A DNA stretch of 64,000 nt from Ruminococcus flavefaciens AE3010. GTDB taxonomy: Bacteria; Bacillota; Clostridia; Oscillospirales; Ruminococcaceae. The notes beneath the pieces are model-generated. The model was not told where the DNA came from and searched no databases. It saw only the letters and a list, made by a program, of their open reading frames with translations. Below are positions 16,956 to 26,175 of this stretch, piece after piece. A program made the translations under genes and the position numbers. Each line of letters opens with the position of its first letter. The first letter of the stretch is position 1. The stretch spans positions 1,945,001 through 2,009,000 of the forward strand of contig NZ_JAGT01000001.1 in assembly GCF_000526795.1 (NCBI RefSeq). Direction: 5' to 3'.

Positions 16956-19491
16956 GAACGAGAGCACGTCTCAGCTCCACAACATCGAATATATCCACTG
17001 TGCTGTCGCCGTTCATATCAGCCTGTGCAGCCTGCTCCTTAGTCATTATCTCCCTGCCGAGGATATGCTTCTGAAGTATCACAAGGTCGGCAACGCCTAT
17101 CATGCCGTCGGTATTGATATCCCCGATACCATAACTCACAGGCGGCTCAGCGACAGTTCCCACCGCCATGACGATGTAATTCACGCACTGATAGGTCTGT
17201 CCGTTGCTGCCGAGGGATATCTTCTCCCCCGCCTTGACGTCCTTTTTGTACATCATAAATGTAACGTCGTTGTCGGACTTGCACAGCGTCCTCATGAGCG
17301 TGTAATCGCTGAGCCAGTCGGGCATTTTCTCAACACGACTGTCAAGTCCCACATAGAGGGACATATCGCTGCCTGCGGTGAATGTTGCTGCCTCTCCCGT
17401 TGTGCCCTTTGCATCACAGGAGGTCAGGAGTATCTCCGCTCCCTCAAGATTTGACTGGAGCTCCGCTATCTTAAAGGTCCTGTCGCCGAATATGAGGGAG
17501 CCCACAGCTGCATTTTCCCCTATCTGCCATGAATCGGGATTTGCCTGAGACGTTACCTGAACATTTTTGAAGAGCTTTCCGTTGAGAGGCAGCCTGTCTT
17601 TTCCGAACTTGAATGAGCACAGATTTACAAGATATTCGCTTTCGCCCTTGAATACCATATACAGGTCATGAGTACCTGTTATTGTCTTGATATCAGTCTC
17701 AAATGTATGATAATCATTCAGCGATTTTGTGCCGCTGTAATCTATGACTGCGGCAGGAGTTCCGTCCATACTGTCAAGATAGAGTTCGATCTTTGAAGGA
17801 TAGCCGCTCATCCATCCGCTGAAAGAATTTGCTCCGCTTCCAAAGTTTATTCTGCTATACTTTACCCAGTCGCCGTCAGAAACAAGAGCTAAATTATTTG
17901 ATCTTCCCGAATATTCCTCGACGATCATGCCTTTCTTATCCGAGAACGAATCGGCTTCTATCTTCTCAAAGGCTGATACAACCTGAACAGGAGTGTAATT
18001 TCCGTCTGTGGGAGACAGCTTCACAACGCCCTCGGGGAAAGAATCCACCGTAAGGTCATTGATATAGTACTCGATGTTCATGTATCCCTGACCGCAGTAG
18101 TCCCCTGCATAGTCATCGGGATCATTGGGATCAAGACCGCGTGCAAGCTCCCAGCTGTCGTCCATACCGTCGTTATCGGCGTCGGTTATCTCCTTTTTGG
18201 TAACGGCTGAGGGATAAGTATATGTCACGCCGCACTTGATATTGTACTTGCTGAGGTTAGCCTCCGAGCTGTCATAAGCGGCAGTACCGCTGCACTGTCC
18301 CGTGCCGTTCTTTGTATCGGCAGCGCACTGCTGGTCTATGGCTGTACGCTTGTCGGGAGAAATACCGTTGCCTGCAAAGCTGATAACGTGGTCGTAAGCC
18401 GCAGCCGCACTCTCGGCAGTATTTGCAGTGGACACATTCTCGCCGTTGATATTTATTGGAAATGATGTACCGCTGTACAGGTTATTCTTGGTGATGCCGA
18501 TGCCGTCCTTGACGGTGACGCCCGACCAGTTGTCATTTGTTATGCTGTGGAGCGAGCCGTCCTTATTGATAAGGCGGTTGCCCGAGCAGTACACCTTGAA
18601 GTTCTCGGGCTTAGTGGTGCTGTCCACGTACATCCAGTGATAGCCCCCTGTAGTGGAGTTGCCTGCTTTCAGCGTATTATTCACGTAATTGAGGTGTCCG
18701 ATAGTTCCGTAGGCGGTCTGGTAGCCCCAGTCGTAGATGATATTATTGGTGAAGTCTGCGGTGTAATGATCCGGCACCTTGCCGCGGAAGTTTCGGGAAA
18801 CATTGTGGATAATGAGATTGTGGTCAAAGGTCAGGTCGCCCTTGCCCATCATTATTCCGAAGCCGTGAAGTCCCTTTTTATGACCGCCCCACGAATCCGC
18901 AGGACCTATGACGGAGTACTGCACGGTATAGTTGGTATTATTGGAGTAAAGTCCCCACTGTTCATCGGTGGTCCAGCCCATGGAGCAGTGGTCGATTATG
19001 GAGTTTGAACCCTTGGCGCCGCCCCAAGCGTCGTTGCCCGAATCAGTAGACGCATAAGGTCCAGGGCGTGAACTGATATAGCGGCATATGATGTTGTCTC
19101 CCGACATGCCCATTTTGTAGTTTTTCAGGGTAATGCCCGAGCCTCCGGGAGCAGTCTGACCTGCCACGGTGACATTGCTTGAACACAGGATATTGCCCTT
19201 TAATTCAATAGTTCCGCTGACATCAAAGACTACGATTCTCCCAGACTTGCTAACTGCGTCACGGAAAGAGCCCTCGCCGCTGTCGTTGAGATTGGTAACG
19301 TGATAGACCTCGCCGCCGCGTCCGCCTGTGGCATACTTGCCGCCGCCAACAGCTCCGGGAAATGCAGGGATACTGCCTGCCGCAGAGGCGCTAATAGCTG
19401 GTCTGCCTATGGGAGCAATGCCCGAAGCTCCTGAAAAAACGGTGAGAATACTGACGGCAAGAGCCGCAGTTCGTCTGAATGTTCTGTTCAT
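16933..19491 (-). CDS. Secreted pectate lyase (PL1-like) with CBM and dockerin
   Basis: An 852-residue secreted enzyme. The ATG at 19491 after GGGAGGAT is chosen over an upstream in-frame Met. A signal peptide is followed by a right-handed beta-helix polysaccharide lyase domain (about 35-430; ATGGRGGEVYHVTNL, GSNSIIDHCSMGW, FDHNLIIHN, and RNFRGKVPDHY with the likely catalytic Arg). A Ca-binding DADNDGMDDSWE segment, a CBM6/35-like jelly-roll module (about 530-650), an unassigned domain, and a C-terminal type I dockerin (two repeats, INTDGMIGVADLV and MNGDSTVDIFDVV) follow. It would cleave pectin by beta-elimination within the cellulosome. The last residues (NHNLRL) and stop are encoded by the terminal repeat of the mobile element at 16518-16955, so the original C-terminus was replaced. 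Confidence 0.92.
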   Translation of the reverse strand: MNRTFRRTAALAVSILTVFSGASGIAPIGRPAISASAAGSIPAFPGAVGGGKYATGGRGGEVYHVTNLNDSGEGSFRDAVSKSGRIVVFDVSGTIELKGNILCSSNVTVAGQTAPGGSGITLKNYKMGMSGDNIICRYISSRPGPYASTDSGNDAWGGAKGSNSIIDHCSMGWTTDEQWGLYSNNTNYTVQYSVIGPADSWGGHKKGLHGFGIMMGKGDLTFDHNLIIHNVSRNFRGKVPDHYTADFTNNIIYDWGYQTAYGTIGHLNYVNNTLKAGNSTTGGYHWMYVDSTTKPENFKVYCSGNRLINKDGSLHSITNDNWSGVTVKDGIGITKNNLYSGTSFPININGENVSTANTAESAAAAYDHVISFAGNGISPDKRTAIDQQCAADTKNGTGQCSGTAAYDSSEANLSKYNIKCGVTYTYPSAVTKKEITDADNDGMDDSWELARGLDPNDPDDYAGDYCGQGYMNIEYYINDLTVDSFPEGVVKLSPTDGNYTPVQVVSAFEKIEADSFSDKKGMIVEEYSGRSNNLALVSDGDWVKYSRINFGSGANSFSGWMSGYPSKIELYLDSMDGTPAAVIDYSGTKSLNDYHTFETDIKTITGTHDLYMVFKGESEYLVNLCSFKFGKDRLPLNGKLFKNVQVTSQANPDSWQIGENAAVGSLIFGDRTFKIAELQSNLEGAEILLTSCDAKGTTGEAATFTAGSDMSLYVGLDSRVEKMPDWLSDYTLMRTLCKSDNDVTFMMYKKDVKAGEKISLGSNGQTYQCVNYIVMAVGTVAEPPVSYGIGDINTDGMIGVADLVILQKHILGREIMTKEQAAQADMNGDSTVDIFDVVELRRALVLNHNLRL

Positions 19492-19533
19492 TTTAATATC
19501 CTCCCGAAAAAAGCCGAAATCTTCTATATTAAC

Positions 19534-19562
19534 ATTATACATGATATTTCAAGATTTTGCAA
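19534..19562 (-). promoter_or_regulatory. Promoter of pectate lyase gene
   Basis: Reverse strand TTGCAA (19557-19562), 17 bp, TATAAT (19534-19539). Confidence 0.7.
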
Positions 19563-19621
19563 TGAAATATAGTATTGTTTTACTGATTGCGAGTGCTTTT
19601 TACACCTTTACCGCAGTTTGT

Positions 19622-19650
19622 CAAAAAGAAAAGCTCCCCAAGGGGAGCTT
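19622..19650 (-). terminator. Terminator of ABC exporter operon
   Basis: Reverse strand AAGCTCCCC-TT-GGGGAGCTT followed by TTCTTTTTG. Confidence 0.85.
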
Positions 19651-19656
19651 TGATAC

Positions 19657-20391
19657 TTATTTAAGGTCTGACTTATTAAAGATAAGTATACCGCCGATAG
19701 TAGCTGCGATGAATATGACCGCGTCGGCTATGAGTGAGATGTATACCTTCTCAGGATACTCCATATAGCCGTACTTAACTATTTCTATCTGAAAGCTTGG
19801 TACGATCTCGCTGATAAAGTTCTGCACCTTTTCGCTTTTTATGAGAAGCATAACGACCGATGCCATCAGCACTATCTCATGCATTATCAGAGAGATGACA
19901 AAACCGCCTATATTTCTCATGGAGTTGCACAGGAAAACGATAACAGCAGTGAAGGTCAGCTGGATAACAAGAGCCAGTCCCATATTGGCAAATATCTCAC
20001 CTGAGGGGAAAAACTCAAATTGCAGCAATATTCCGCCAAGTGCAATGGTGACAAGCCAGAATGCCAGCTGATAGATTACCGCAACAGTACATGATACTAT
20101 GAGATTTGCAAGATATATCTTTGTTCTTGAATGACCGATGATTATCTTGTTTCTCACGGTGTTGTTTCGGAAATCCTGTACAATGAGAAGTCCTGCAGTG
20201 ATACTGATAAGAAGTGGCATAGTTCCCGTCATCATAAAGATCATGCCGTCCACCCTTGCAGTATGCTCAGTATCGAAGATCTTTACAAATGTCAGTATCA
20301 GTGCGGCAACGCCCACAATAACAGCAAGAACGATATAAAATCTCTTGCCCTTGAAAAGTCGTCTGTAGCCCTCAGCCAGTAAATTAGCCAT
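19657..20391 (-). CDS. ABC-2 type transporter permease
   Basis: A 244-residue membrane protein with about six transmembrane segments (for instance 17-37, 52-75, 96-125, 135-160, 165-190 and 220-240). The ATG at 20391 (MANLLAEGYRRLFKG) lies 8 bp after AGGAGG; a GTG nine bases upstream overlaps the ribosome site and is rejected. It overlaps the end of the ATPase gene by 8 bp. The pair resembles BcrAB-type or lantibiotic-immunity-type exporters that protect against membrane-active peptides, though no substrate can be read from the sequence. No regulator or two-component system is adjacent. Confidence 0.85.
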   Translation of the reverse strand: MANLLAEGYRRLFKGKRFYIVLAVIVGVAALILTFVKIFDTEHTARVDGMIFMMTGTMPLLISITAGLLIVQDFRNNTVRNKIIIGHSRTKIYLANLIVSCTVAVIYQLAFWLVTIALGGILLQFEFFPSGEIFANMGLALVIQLTFTAVIVFLCNSMRNIGGFVISLIMHEIVLMASVVMLLIKSEKVQNFISEIVPSFQIEIVKYGYMEYPEKVYISLIADAVIFIAATIGGILIFNKSDLK

Positions 20392-21295
20392 TACGAACAC
20401 CTCCTACAAGTCCCATGAAGTAGTTTTCGAGGCTTTCGTGATGCTCGTTCATGGAATTAACAAAGCAATTTTTCTCGTTAAGTGCGAGAACCAGAGGAGT
20501 TACCTGCATGGGAGTGAATATATCAGCCTCATTTGGCGAATATATCCTGTATTCGGCGCCCATGCCGTCAAGCACCTGTGCAAGGAGCTGAGTATCGTTT
20601 ACATTAACGTGAAGTGAACGGCGGCTCACCTTTTCAAGCTCCTCAGCGCTCATTTCCTTGATGACACGTCCCTGCTCCATAAAGCCGTAGTGTGTGGCAA
20701 GACGGGAGAGCTCGTCGAGGATATGGCTGGAGATAAGTATTGTGATACCCTTTTCGCGGTTGAGCTTCAGTATCATCTCACGGACCTCCATGATACCCTG
20801 AGGGTCAAGTCCGTTTATAGGCTCGTCGAGAACGAGGAACTCGGGATCACCAACAAGTGAAAATGCGATCCCCAGTCTCTGACGCATACCCAGTGAGAAG
20901 TTTTTGGCTTTTTTCTTGCCTGTATTTGCAAGACCCACAAGCTTTAGGATACCGTCAAGCTTTTCGTCGGAAATACCAAGAGCCTTTGTCTGCTGGATAA
21001 GGTTATCCTTAGCACTCATTTCGGGGTGAAGTGAGGGAGTTTCGACAACAGCTCCCATTTTTCTGCGCATTTCAAGTATCTTTCCGTCGGAATTTTTTAC
21101 TCCGAAGAGTGAAAACTCACCCGAGGTGGGATTATTTAGACCCGTAAGTATACGGATAAGTGTAGTTTTGCCTGCGCCGTTTCTTCCCACCATACCGTAG
21201 ATAGAACCCTTTGGAACATTGATGGTAAAATCGGTAAGCGCCTTAAAATTTCCGTATTTCTTGCAAAGCTGCTGAGTCTGAAGAATATAGTCCAT
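20384..21295 (-). CDS. ABC transporter ATP-binding protein
   Basis: A 303-residue ATPase, BcrA-like. Walker A is GRNGAGKT (37-44), the signature is FSLGMRQR, Walker B is FLVLDEP followed by the D-loop GLDP, and the switch histidine is in ISSHIL. A C-terminal extension of about 85 residues (from about 218) is typical of the antibiotic-export subfamily. It energises the permease encoded downstream. The gene starts 29 bp left of the tuf terminator and no good promoter was found, but a perfect 12-bp palindrome lies 20 bp upstream of the start codon. Confidence 0.9.
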   Translation of the reverse strand: MDYILQTQQLCKKYGNFKALTDFTINVPKGSIYGMVGRNGAGKTTLIRILTGLNNPTSGEFSLFGVKNSDGKILEMRRKMGAVVETPSLHPEMSAKDNLIQQTKALGISDEKLDGILKLVGLANTGKKKAKNFSLGMRQRLGIAFSLVGDPEFLVLDEPINGLDPQGIMEVREMILKLNREKGITILISSHILDELSRLATHYGFMEQGRVIKEMSAEELEKVSRRSLHVNVNDTQLLAQVLDGMGAEYRIYSPNEADIFTPMQVTPLVLALNEKNCFVNSMNEHHESLENYFMGLVGGVRNG

Positions 21296-21314
21296 ATCTT
21301 TTACCCTGCCTTAT

Positions 21315-21326
21315 TACAATATTGTA
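21315..21326. promoter_or_regulatory. Perfect palindrome upstream of ABC exporter
   Basis: TACAATATTGTA is a perfect 12-bp palindrome between the tuf terminator and the ATPase start. It could be a repressor operator (inference); chance occurrence in AT-rich DNA is possible. Confidence 0.35.
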
Positions 21327-21339
21327 GTGAAAATCATGT

Positions 21340-21373
21340 AAAAAGGCGGCCATGCCTTGTGGCACGACCGCCT
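21340..21373 (-). terminator. Terminator of str operon / tuf
   Basis: Reverse strand AGGCGG-T-CGTGCC / GGCATG-GCCGCCT stem with an ACAA loop and T5. Confidence 0.9.
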
Positions 21374-21402
21374 AAAGTCGTTATTATTATATGATTACGA
21401 AA

Positions 21403-22602
21403 TTATTCGTTGATCTTTGTAACAACGCCTGAACCAACTGTTCTACCACCCTCACGGATAGCGAAACGGAGTCCCTCTTCGATAGCGATAGGAGTGATGA
21501 GCTCAACGTCCATAGCAACGTTATCGCCAGGCATACACATTTCCTTGTCAGCAGGAAGAGTTACAACGCCAGTAACGTCAGTTGTTCTGAAGTAGAACTG
21601 AGGTCTGTAGTTGTTGAAGAAAGGAGTATGACGGCCGCCCTCTTCCTTCTTCAGTACGTAAACCTGACCGCTGAACTTTGTGTGTGGGTGGATTGAGCCG
21701 GGCTTACAAAGAACCTGTCCACGCTCAACCTGGTCTCTTGTGATACCACGGAGAAGAGCACCAACGTTATCACCAGCCTCACAGAAGTCAAGAGTCTTTC
21801 TGAACATTTCAAGACCTGTAACAACTGTGTTGAGCTTCTCGTCAGAAAGACCAACGATCTCAACAGGCTCGTTTACGTTGAGCTTTCCACGCTCTACTCT
21901 ACCTGTAACAACAGTACCACGACCTGAAATTGTCATAGTATCCTCGATAGGCATAAGGAAAGGCTTAGCATCGTCTCTCTCAGGGCTTGGGATGAACTCA
22001 TCTACAGCGTCCATGAGGTCGAGGATAGGCTTGTAAGCAGGATCGCTAAGATCGTCGGGAGCTTCGAGAGCCTTAAGAGCAGAACCCTTGATGATAGGTG
22101 TATCATCGCCTGGGAAGTCATAGCTTGAGAGAAGGTCACGGATGTCCATCTCAACGAGCTCGAGGAGCTCTTCGTCGTCAACCTGATCAGCCTTGTTCAT
22201 GAATACAACGATTGCAGGAACGCCAACCTGACGAGCGAGAAGGATGTGCTCTCTTGTCTGAGCCATAGGACCATCAGAAGCAGCAACAACGAGGATAGCG
22301 CCGTCCATCTGAGCAGCACCTGTGATCATGTTCTTAACGTAGTCAGCGTGACCGGGGCAGTCAACGTGAGCATAGTGACGCTTGTCTGTCTCGTACTCAA
22401 CGTGAGCTGTATTGATTGTGATACCACGCTCTCTCTCTTCTGGAGCCTTATCGATCATATCGTAAGCCTCATACTGAGCCTGACCCTTCATAGCGAGAGT
22501 CTTTGTGATAGCAGCAGTAAGAGTTGTCTTACCGTGGTCAACGTGTCCGATTGTACCAATGTTTACATGGGGTTTAGTTCTTTCAAATTTAGCCTTAGCC
22601 AT
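21403..22602 (-). CDS. tuf: Elongation factor Tu
   Basis: A 399-residue GTPase that carries aminoacyl-tRNA to the ribosome. GHVDHGKTT (P-loop), the RGITI switch I motif, DCPGHADY and NKAD are present, and length is normal. The ATG at 22602 follows AAGGAGG. It is the last gene of the str cluster and has its own promoter at 22648-22676, so it can be made in excess of EF-G. Confidence 0.99.
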   Translation of the reverse strand: MAKAKFERTKPHVNIGTIGHVDHGKTTLTAAITKTLAMKGQAQYEAYDMIDKAPEERERGITINTAHVEYETDKRHYAHVDCPGHADYVKNMITGAAQMDGAILVVAASDGPMAQTREHILLARQVGVPAIVVFMNKADQVDDEELLELVEMDIRDLLSSYDFPGDDTPIIKGSALKALEAPDDLSDPAYKPILDLMDAVDEFIPSPERDDAKPFLMPIEDTMTISGRGTVVTGRVERGKLNVNEPVEIVGLSDEKLNTVVTGLEMFRKTLDFCEAGDNVGALLRGITRDQVERGQVLCKPGSIHPHTKFSGQVYVLKKEEGGRHTPFFNNYRPQFYFRTTDVTGVVTLPADKEMCMPGDNVAMDVELITPIAIEEGLRFAIREGGRTVGSGVVTKINE

Positions 22603-22647
22603 TGGAAAATTCCTCCTTAGAATAGATTTCAGAAATCTGTATATATT

Positions 22648-22676
22648 ATTATACCAGATTATTTTGGTAAATTCAA
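22648..22676 (-). promoter_or_regulatory. Internal promoter for tuf
   Basis: Reverse strand TTGAAT (22671-22676), 17 bp, TATAAT (22648-22653), with TGG before the -10. A GCCCGTTTT/AAAACGGGC stem at about 22727-22760 lies between fusA and tuf without a T-run; it may only partly stop transcription. Confidence 0.75.
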
Positions 22677-22770
22677 GTGTTTCAGTAAAAAAATATTAGC
22701 TGAATCACATGATTTTGTAAATTATGCCCGTTTTACACTGTATTCCGCATAAAACGGGCGGAATATGCAA

Positions 22771-24849
22771 TTAGTTCTTAGCTCTGTTAGCCATGATCTT
22801 TTCAGCGATGCTCTTTGGAACTTCCTCATAGCTGTGGGGCTCCATAGTATACTGACCACGACCCTGTGTATTAGAACGGAGGTCGCTTGTATAACCGAAC
22901 ATTTCTGAAAGAGGTACGAGAGCGTCGACCTGGATAGAACCTGATCTTGACTCCTGTCCCTGGATCTGTCCACGGCGAGAGCTGAGGTCACCGATAACTG
23001 TTCCGAGATAATCGTCAGGAACGATGACTGCAACCTTCATAACAGGCTCCATGAGAACTGCGTTAGCCTGCTTGAGAGCTTCCTTGAACGCGATAGAACC
23101 AGCGATCTTGAATGCCATTTCAGATGAGTCAACTTCGTGGTATGATCCATCGTAAAGCTCTACCTTAACGTCAACTACCTCATAGCCAGCAAGGATACCT
23201 GCCTTCATAGCGCCCTGGATACCTGCGTCAACAGCAGGGATATACTCCTTGGGGATAGAACCGCCGACAACAGCGTTCTTGAACTCGTAGCCCTTACCCG
23301 ACTCGTTAGGCTCAACACGGATCTTAACGTGACCGTACTGACCTGAACCACCGGACTGCTTCTTGTACTTGTAGTCGATGTCTGCTTTGCCCTTGATAGT
23401 TTCCTTGTAAGCAACCTGAGGAGCACCTACATTAGCCTCGACCTTGAACTCACGGAGGAGACGGTCAACGATAATGTCGAGGTGGAGCTCACCCATACCA
23501 GCGATGATAGTCTGACCTGTTTCCTCGTCAGTCCATGTCTTGAAGGTAGGATCCTCTTCAGCAAGCTTTGCAAGAGCGATACCCATCTTTTCCTGACCTG
23601 CCTTTGTCTTGGGCTCGATAGCGAGCTGGATAACAGGCTCTGGGAATTCCATGGATTCGAGAATGATAGGATGCTTTTCATCACAGAGTGTGTCACCTGT
23701 GGTTGTATTCTTGAGACCTACTGCAGCAGCGATATCGCCTGAGTAAACAGTAGTGAGGTCTTTTCTGTGGTTAGCGTGCATCTGAACGATACGGCCGAAA
23801 CGCTCCTTAGTGTCCTTAGTAGCGTTGAGAACTGTATCACCCTGATTAACAACACCTGAGTATACACGGAAGAACGCAAGCTTACCAACGAATGGGTCAG
23901 TAGCGATCTTGAATGCGAGAGCTGAGAATGGCTCGCTGTCAGAAGAAGGTCTGTCCTCTTCTTCATCTGTATCAGGGTTAACGCCCTTGATAGCAGGAAC
24001 GTCGAGTGGAGAAGGCATGTAGTCGATGATAGCATCGAGGAGCTTCTGAACACCCTTGTTCTTATATGAAGTACCGCAGGTAACAGGTACCATGTGGTTA
24101 GCAATAGTAGCCTTTCTGATGCAGGTCTTGATCTCTTCCTGAGAGAGCTCGCCTTCCTCAAAGTATTTCTCCATGAGTGCTTCGTCCTGCTCGGCAACGT
24201 GCTCTACCATTTCGTCGTGATACTTCTGAGCAATCTCCTTCATATCATCAGGGATATCTTCAACCTTGATATCTGTACCGAGATCGTTTGTATAAATGTA
24301 AGCCTTCATCTCAACGAGGTCGATGATGCCTCTGAATGAGTCCTCAGCACCGATAGGGAGTTGGATCGGAACAGCATTACACTTGAGTCTGTCCTTCATC
24401 ATGTCGATAACATGATAGAAATCGGCACCCATAATATCCATCTTATTTACATAAGCCATACGGGGTACCTTATAGTTATCAGCCTGTCTCCAAACGGTTT
24501 CAGACTGAGGCTCAACGCCGCCCTTAGCGCAGAGAACTGTTACAGAGCCGTCGAGTACACGGAGTGAACGCTCAACCTCAACTGTAAAGTCAACGTGGCC
24601 GGGGGTGTCGATGATGTTAAGTCTGTGGCCTGCCCAGTAGCAAGTAGTAGCAGCTGAAGTAATTGTGATACCTCTCTCCTGCTCCTGCTCCATCCAGTCC
24701 ATAGTAGCGGAACCTTCGTGTGTTTCACCGATCTTGTGGTTAACACCTGTGTAGAAAAGGATACGCTCTGTGGTAGTGGTCTTACCTGCGTCGATGTGGG
24801 CCATTATGCCGATATTTCTTGTATTTTCAAGTGAACAATCTCTTGACAT
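22771..24849 (-). CDS. fusA: Elongation factor G
   Basis: A 692-residue translocase GTPase. AHIDAGKTT (P-loop), [14 protein letters not shown] and NKMD mark the G domain, and the C-terminal domains III-V have the usual RRGQI-type region near 645. The ATG at 24849 lies 24 bp after rpsG in the str operon. Confidence 0.99.
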   Translation of the reverse strand: MSRDCSLENTRNIGIMAHIDAGKTTTTERILFYTGVNHKIGETHEGSATMDWMEQEQERGITITSAATTCYWAGHRLNIIDTPGHVDFTVEVERSLRVLDGSVTVLCAKGGVEPQSETVWRQADNYKVPRMAYVNKMDIMGADFYHVIDMMKDRLKCNAVPIQLPIGAEDSFRGIIDLVEMKAYIYTNDLGTDIKVEDIPDDMKEIAQKYHDEMVEHVAEQDEALMEKYFEEGELSQEEIKTCIRKATIANHMVPVTCGTSYKNKGVQKLLDAIIDYMPSPLDVPAIKGVNPDTDEEEDRPSSDSEPFSALAFKIATDPFVGKLAFFRVYSGVVNQGDTVLNATKDTKERFGRIVQMHANHRKDLTTVYSGDIAAAVGLKNTTTGDTLCDEKHPIILESMEFPEPVIQLAIEPKTKAGQEKMGIALAKLAEEDPTFKTWTDEETGQTIIAGMGELHLDIIVDRLLREFKVEANVGAPQVAYKETIKGKADIDYKYKKQSGGSGQYGHVKIRVEPNESGKGYEFKNAVVGGSIPKEYIPAVDAGIQGAMKAGILAGYEVVDVKVELYDGSYHEVDSSEMAFKIAGSIAFKEALKQANAVLMEPVMKVAVIVPDDYLGTVIGDLSSRRGQIQGQESRSGSIQVDALVPLSEMFGYTSDLRSNTQGRGQYTMEPHSYEEVPKSIAEKIMANRAKN

Positions 24850-24873
24850 AATTTACTCCTTTTACAAAGACGC

Positions 24874-25344
24874 TTACCAGCGGTAGTGAGCAAACGCCTT
24901 GTTTGCCTCTGCCATCTTGTGTGTATCGTCGCGCTTCTTGCAGGCACCGCCTGTACCGTTAAGAGCGTCGAGTATCTCACCGGCAAGTCTTTCCTTCATA
25001 GTCTTCTCGTTTCTCTCTCTGGAGTACTTAGTGATCCAGCGGAGACCGAGAGTCTGACGTCTCTCAGGACGAACCTCCATAGGAACCTGATAAGTAGCAC
25101 CACCGAGACGGCGAGCCTTTACCTCGAGCTCAGGCATGATATTTTCCATAGCCTGCTCGAACACCTCAAGAGCATCCTTGCCTGTCTTTTCAGCTACGAT
25201 CTCGAATGCACCGTAAACTATTTTCTGCGCAACGCCCTTCTTACCGTCTAACATGATATTATTGATCAGACGTGTAACGAGCTTTGAATTGTATACAGGA
25301 TCCTGTAATACATCACGCTTTGCGATTTTACCTCTTCTTGGCAT
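24874..25344 (-). CDS. rpsG: 30S ribosomal protein S7
   Basis: A 156-residue primary assembly protein of the 30S head ([12 protein letters not shown]...). Family length and sequence are normal. The ATG at 25344 follows AAGGAGG. It is preceded by an unusually long 227-bp gap after rpsL that can fold and whose 3' stem arm touches this ribosome binding site (see 25360-25481). Confidence 0.99.
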   Translation of the reverse strand: MPRRGKIAKRDVLQDPVYNSKLVTRLINNIMLDGKKGVAQKIVYGAFEIVAEKTGKDALEVFEQAMENIMPELEVKARRLGGATYQVPMEVRPERRQTLGLRWITKYSRERNEKTMKERLAGEILDALNGTGGACKKRDDTHKMAEANKAFAHYRW

Positions 25345-25359
25345 TTTCGCTTCCCTCCT

Positions 25360-25481
25360 TCATATAGATTGATGAATTCATAGGTACTCAAACCTTGTCG
25401 GTTACTGCCTGTACGGGCTTTGCTTCGCCGACAGGTGTGTCAGGAGCCAATGCAGAGGATCAATCGAACTAATCTATATGA
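25360..25481 (-). promoter_or_regulatory. Structured rpsL-rpsG intercistronic leader
   Basis: A perfect 11-bp inverted repeat (25360-25370 TCATATAGATT, 25471-25481 AATCTATATGA) encloses about 100 nt; in the mRNA its 3' arm ends at the first base of the rpsG AGGAGG. Inside are two mutually exclusive stems: CCTGT/ACAGG (25408-25412, 25431-25435) and TGTCGG/CCGACA (25396-25401, 25428-25433). In E. coli S7 represses translation by binding this intercistronic region; a similar feedback here is inferred. Confidence 0.55.
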
Positions 25482-25571
25482 TCTCCGCATTACCCTGCGG
25501 TAGTAGTTATCCTATATTAATGAATGAACGGCATTGTTTATACAGTCAGCCGCTGACTGATGAGAAGTCTC

Positions 25572-25988
25572 TTACTTCTGCTTAGGCTTCTTGGCACCGT
25601 ACTTGGAACGAGCCTGATTACGGTTTGCAACGCCCTGAGCATCGAGAGTACCTCTGATGATGTGGTAACGCACACCGGGGAGATCCTTAACACGTCCGCC
25701 TCTGATGAGAACGACGCTGTGCTCCTGAAGATTGTGACCGATACCCGGGATGTAAGATGTTACTTCGTAGCCGTTTGTGAGCTTAACTCTGGCGATCTTT
25801 CTCATAGCTGAGTTAGGCTTCTTAGGTGTAGCAGTTCTTACAGCTGTGCAAACGCCTCTCTTCTGAGGTGAGCTGAGGTCGATCTGTGTCTTCTTCTTTG
25901 CATTGTAACCCTTCTGGAGAGCAGGAGCTGTAGACTTTGTCTCAAGGTCCTTTCTGCCCTTACGAACGAGCTGGTTAAATGTAGGCAT
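25572..25988 (-). CDS. rpsL: 30S ribosomal protein S12
   Basis: A 138-residue decoding-centre protein. The ATG at 25988 ([14 protein letters not shown]) after AAAAGGAGG is chosen over a start six codons upstream that overlaps the ribosome site. KKPNSAMRK and the [13 protein letters not shown] loop are conserved; Lys in KKPNSA is the classic streptomycin-sensitive residue. First gene of the str operon. Confidence 0.98.
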   Translation of the reverse strand: MPTFNQLVRKGRKDLETKSTAPALQKGYNAKKKTQIDLSSPQKRGVCTAVRTATPKKPNSAMRKIARVKLTNGYEVTSYIPGIGHNLQEHSVVLIRGGRVKDLPGVRYHIIRGTLDAQGVANRNQARSKYGAKKPKQK

Positions 25989-26059
25989 ATTTTTCCTCCT
26001 TTTCATATAATATAGTGCGTATCCACCCTTAAAAGGGTATAGAATCTGCGCACTGATAT

Positions 26060-26088
26060 ATTATACCCAAAAAAGGACGGCTTGTCAA
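26060..26088 (-). promoter_or_regulatory. Consensus str operon promoter
   Basis: Reverse strand TTGACA (26083-26088), 17 bp, TATAAT (26060-26065): a full sigma-A consensus. The -35 lies in the loop of the upstream gene's terminator. A CCCTTAAAAGGG hairpin lies in the leader at about 26027-26038. Confidence 0.9.
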
Positions 26089-26111
26089 GGGGATACCTTA
26101 AAAAGCCGTCC
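26069..26111 (-). terminator. Terminator of the 26176 gene
   Basis: Reverse strand GGACGGCTT / AAGCCGTCC 9-bp stem (26103-26111, 26075-26083), 19-nt loop, then T6 (26069-26074). It physically overlaps the str promoter. Confidence 0.8.
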
Positions 26112-26175
26112 GTTTTACTGTTTTTTCGTTATTTTTCCTATTATTGTTCTTTATTTCTCAGTTGAGACTTAGCTA

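Noticed and set aside
22727..22760. Strong terminator between fusA and tuf
   Set aside because: The stem is good but no T-run follows on either strand; noted only as a possible attenuator.
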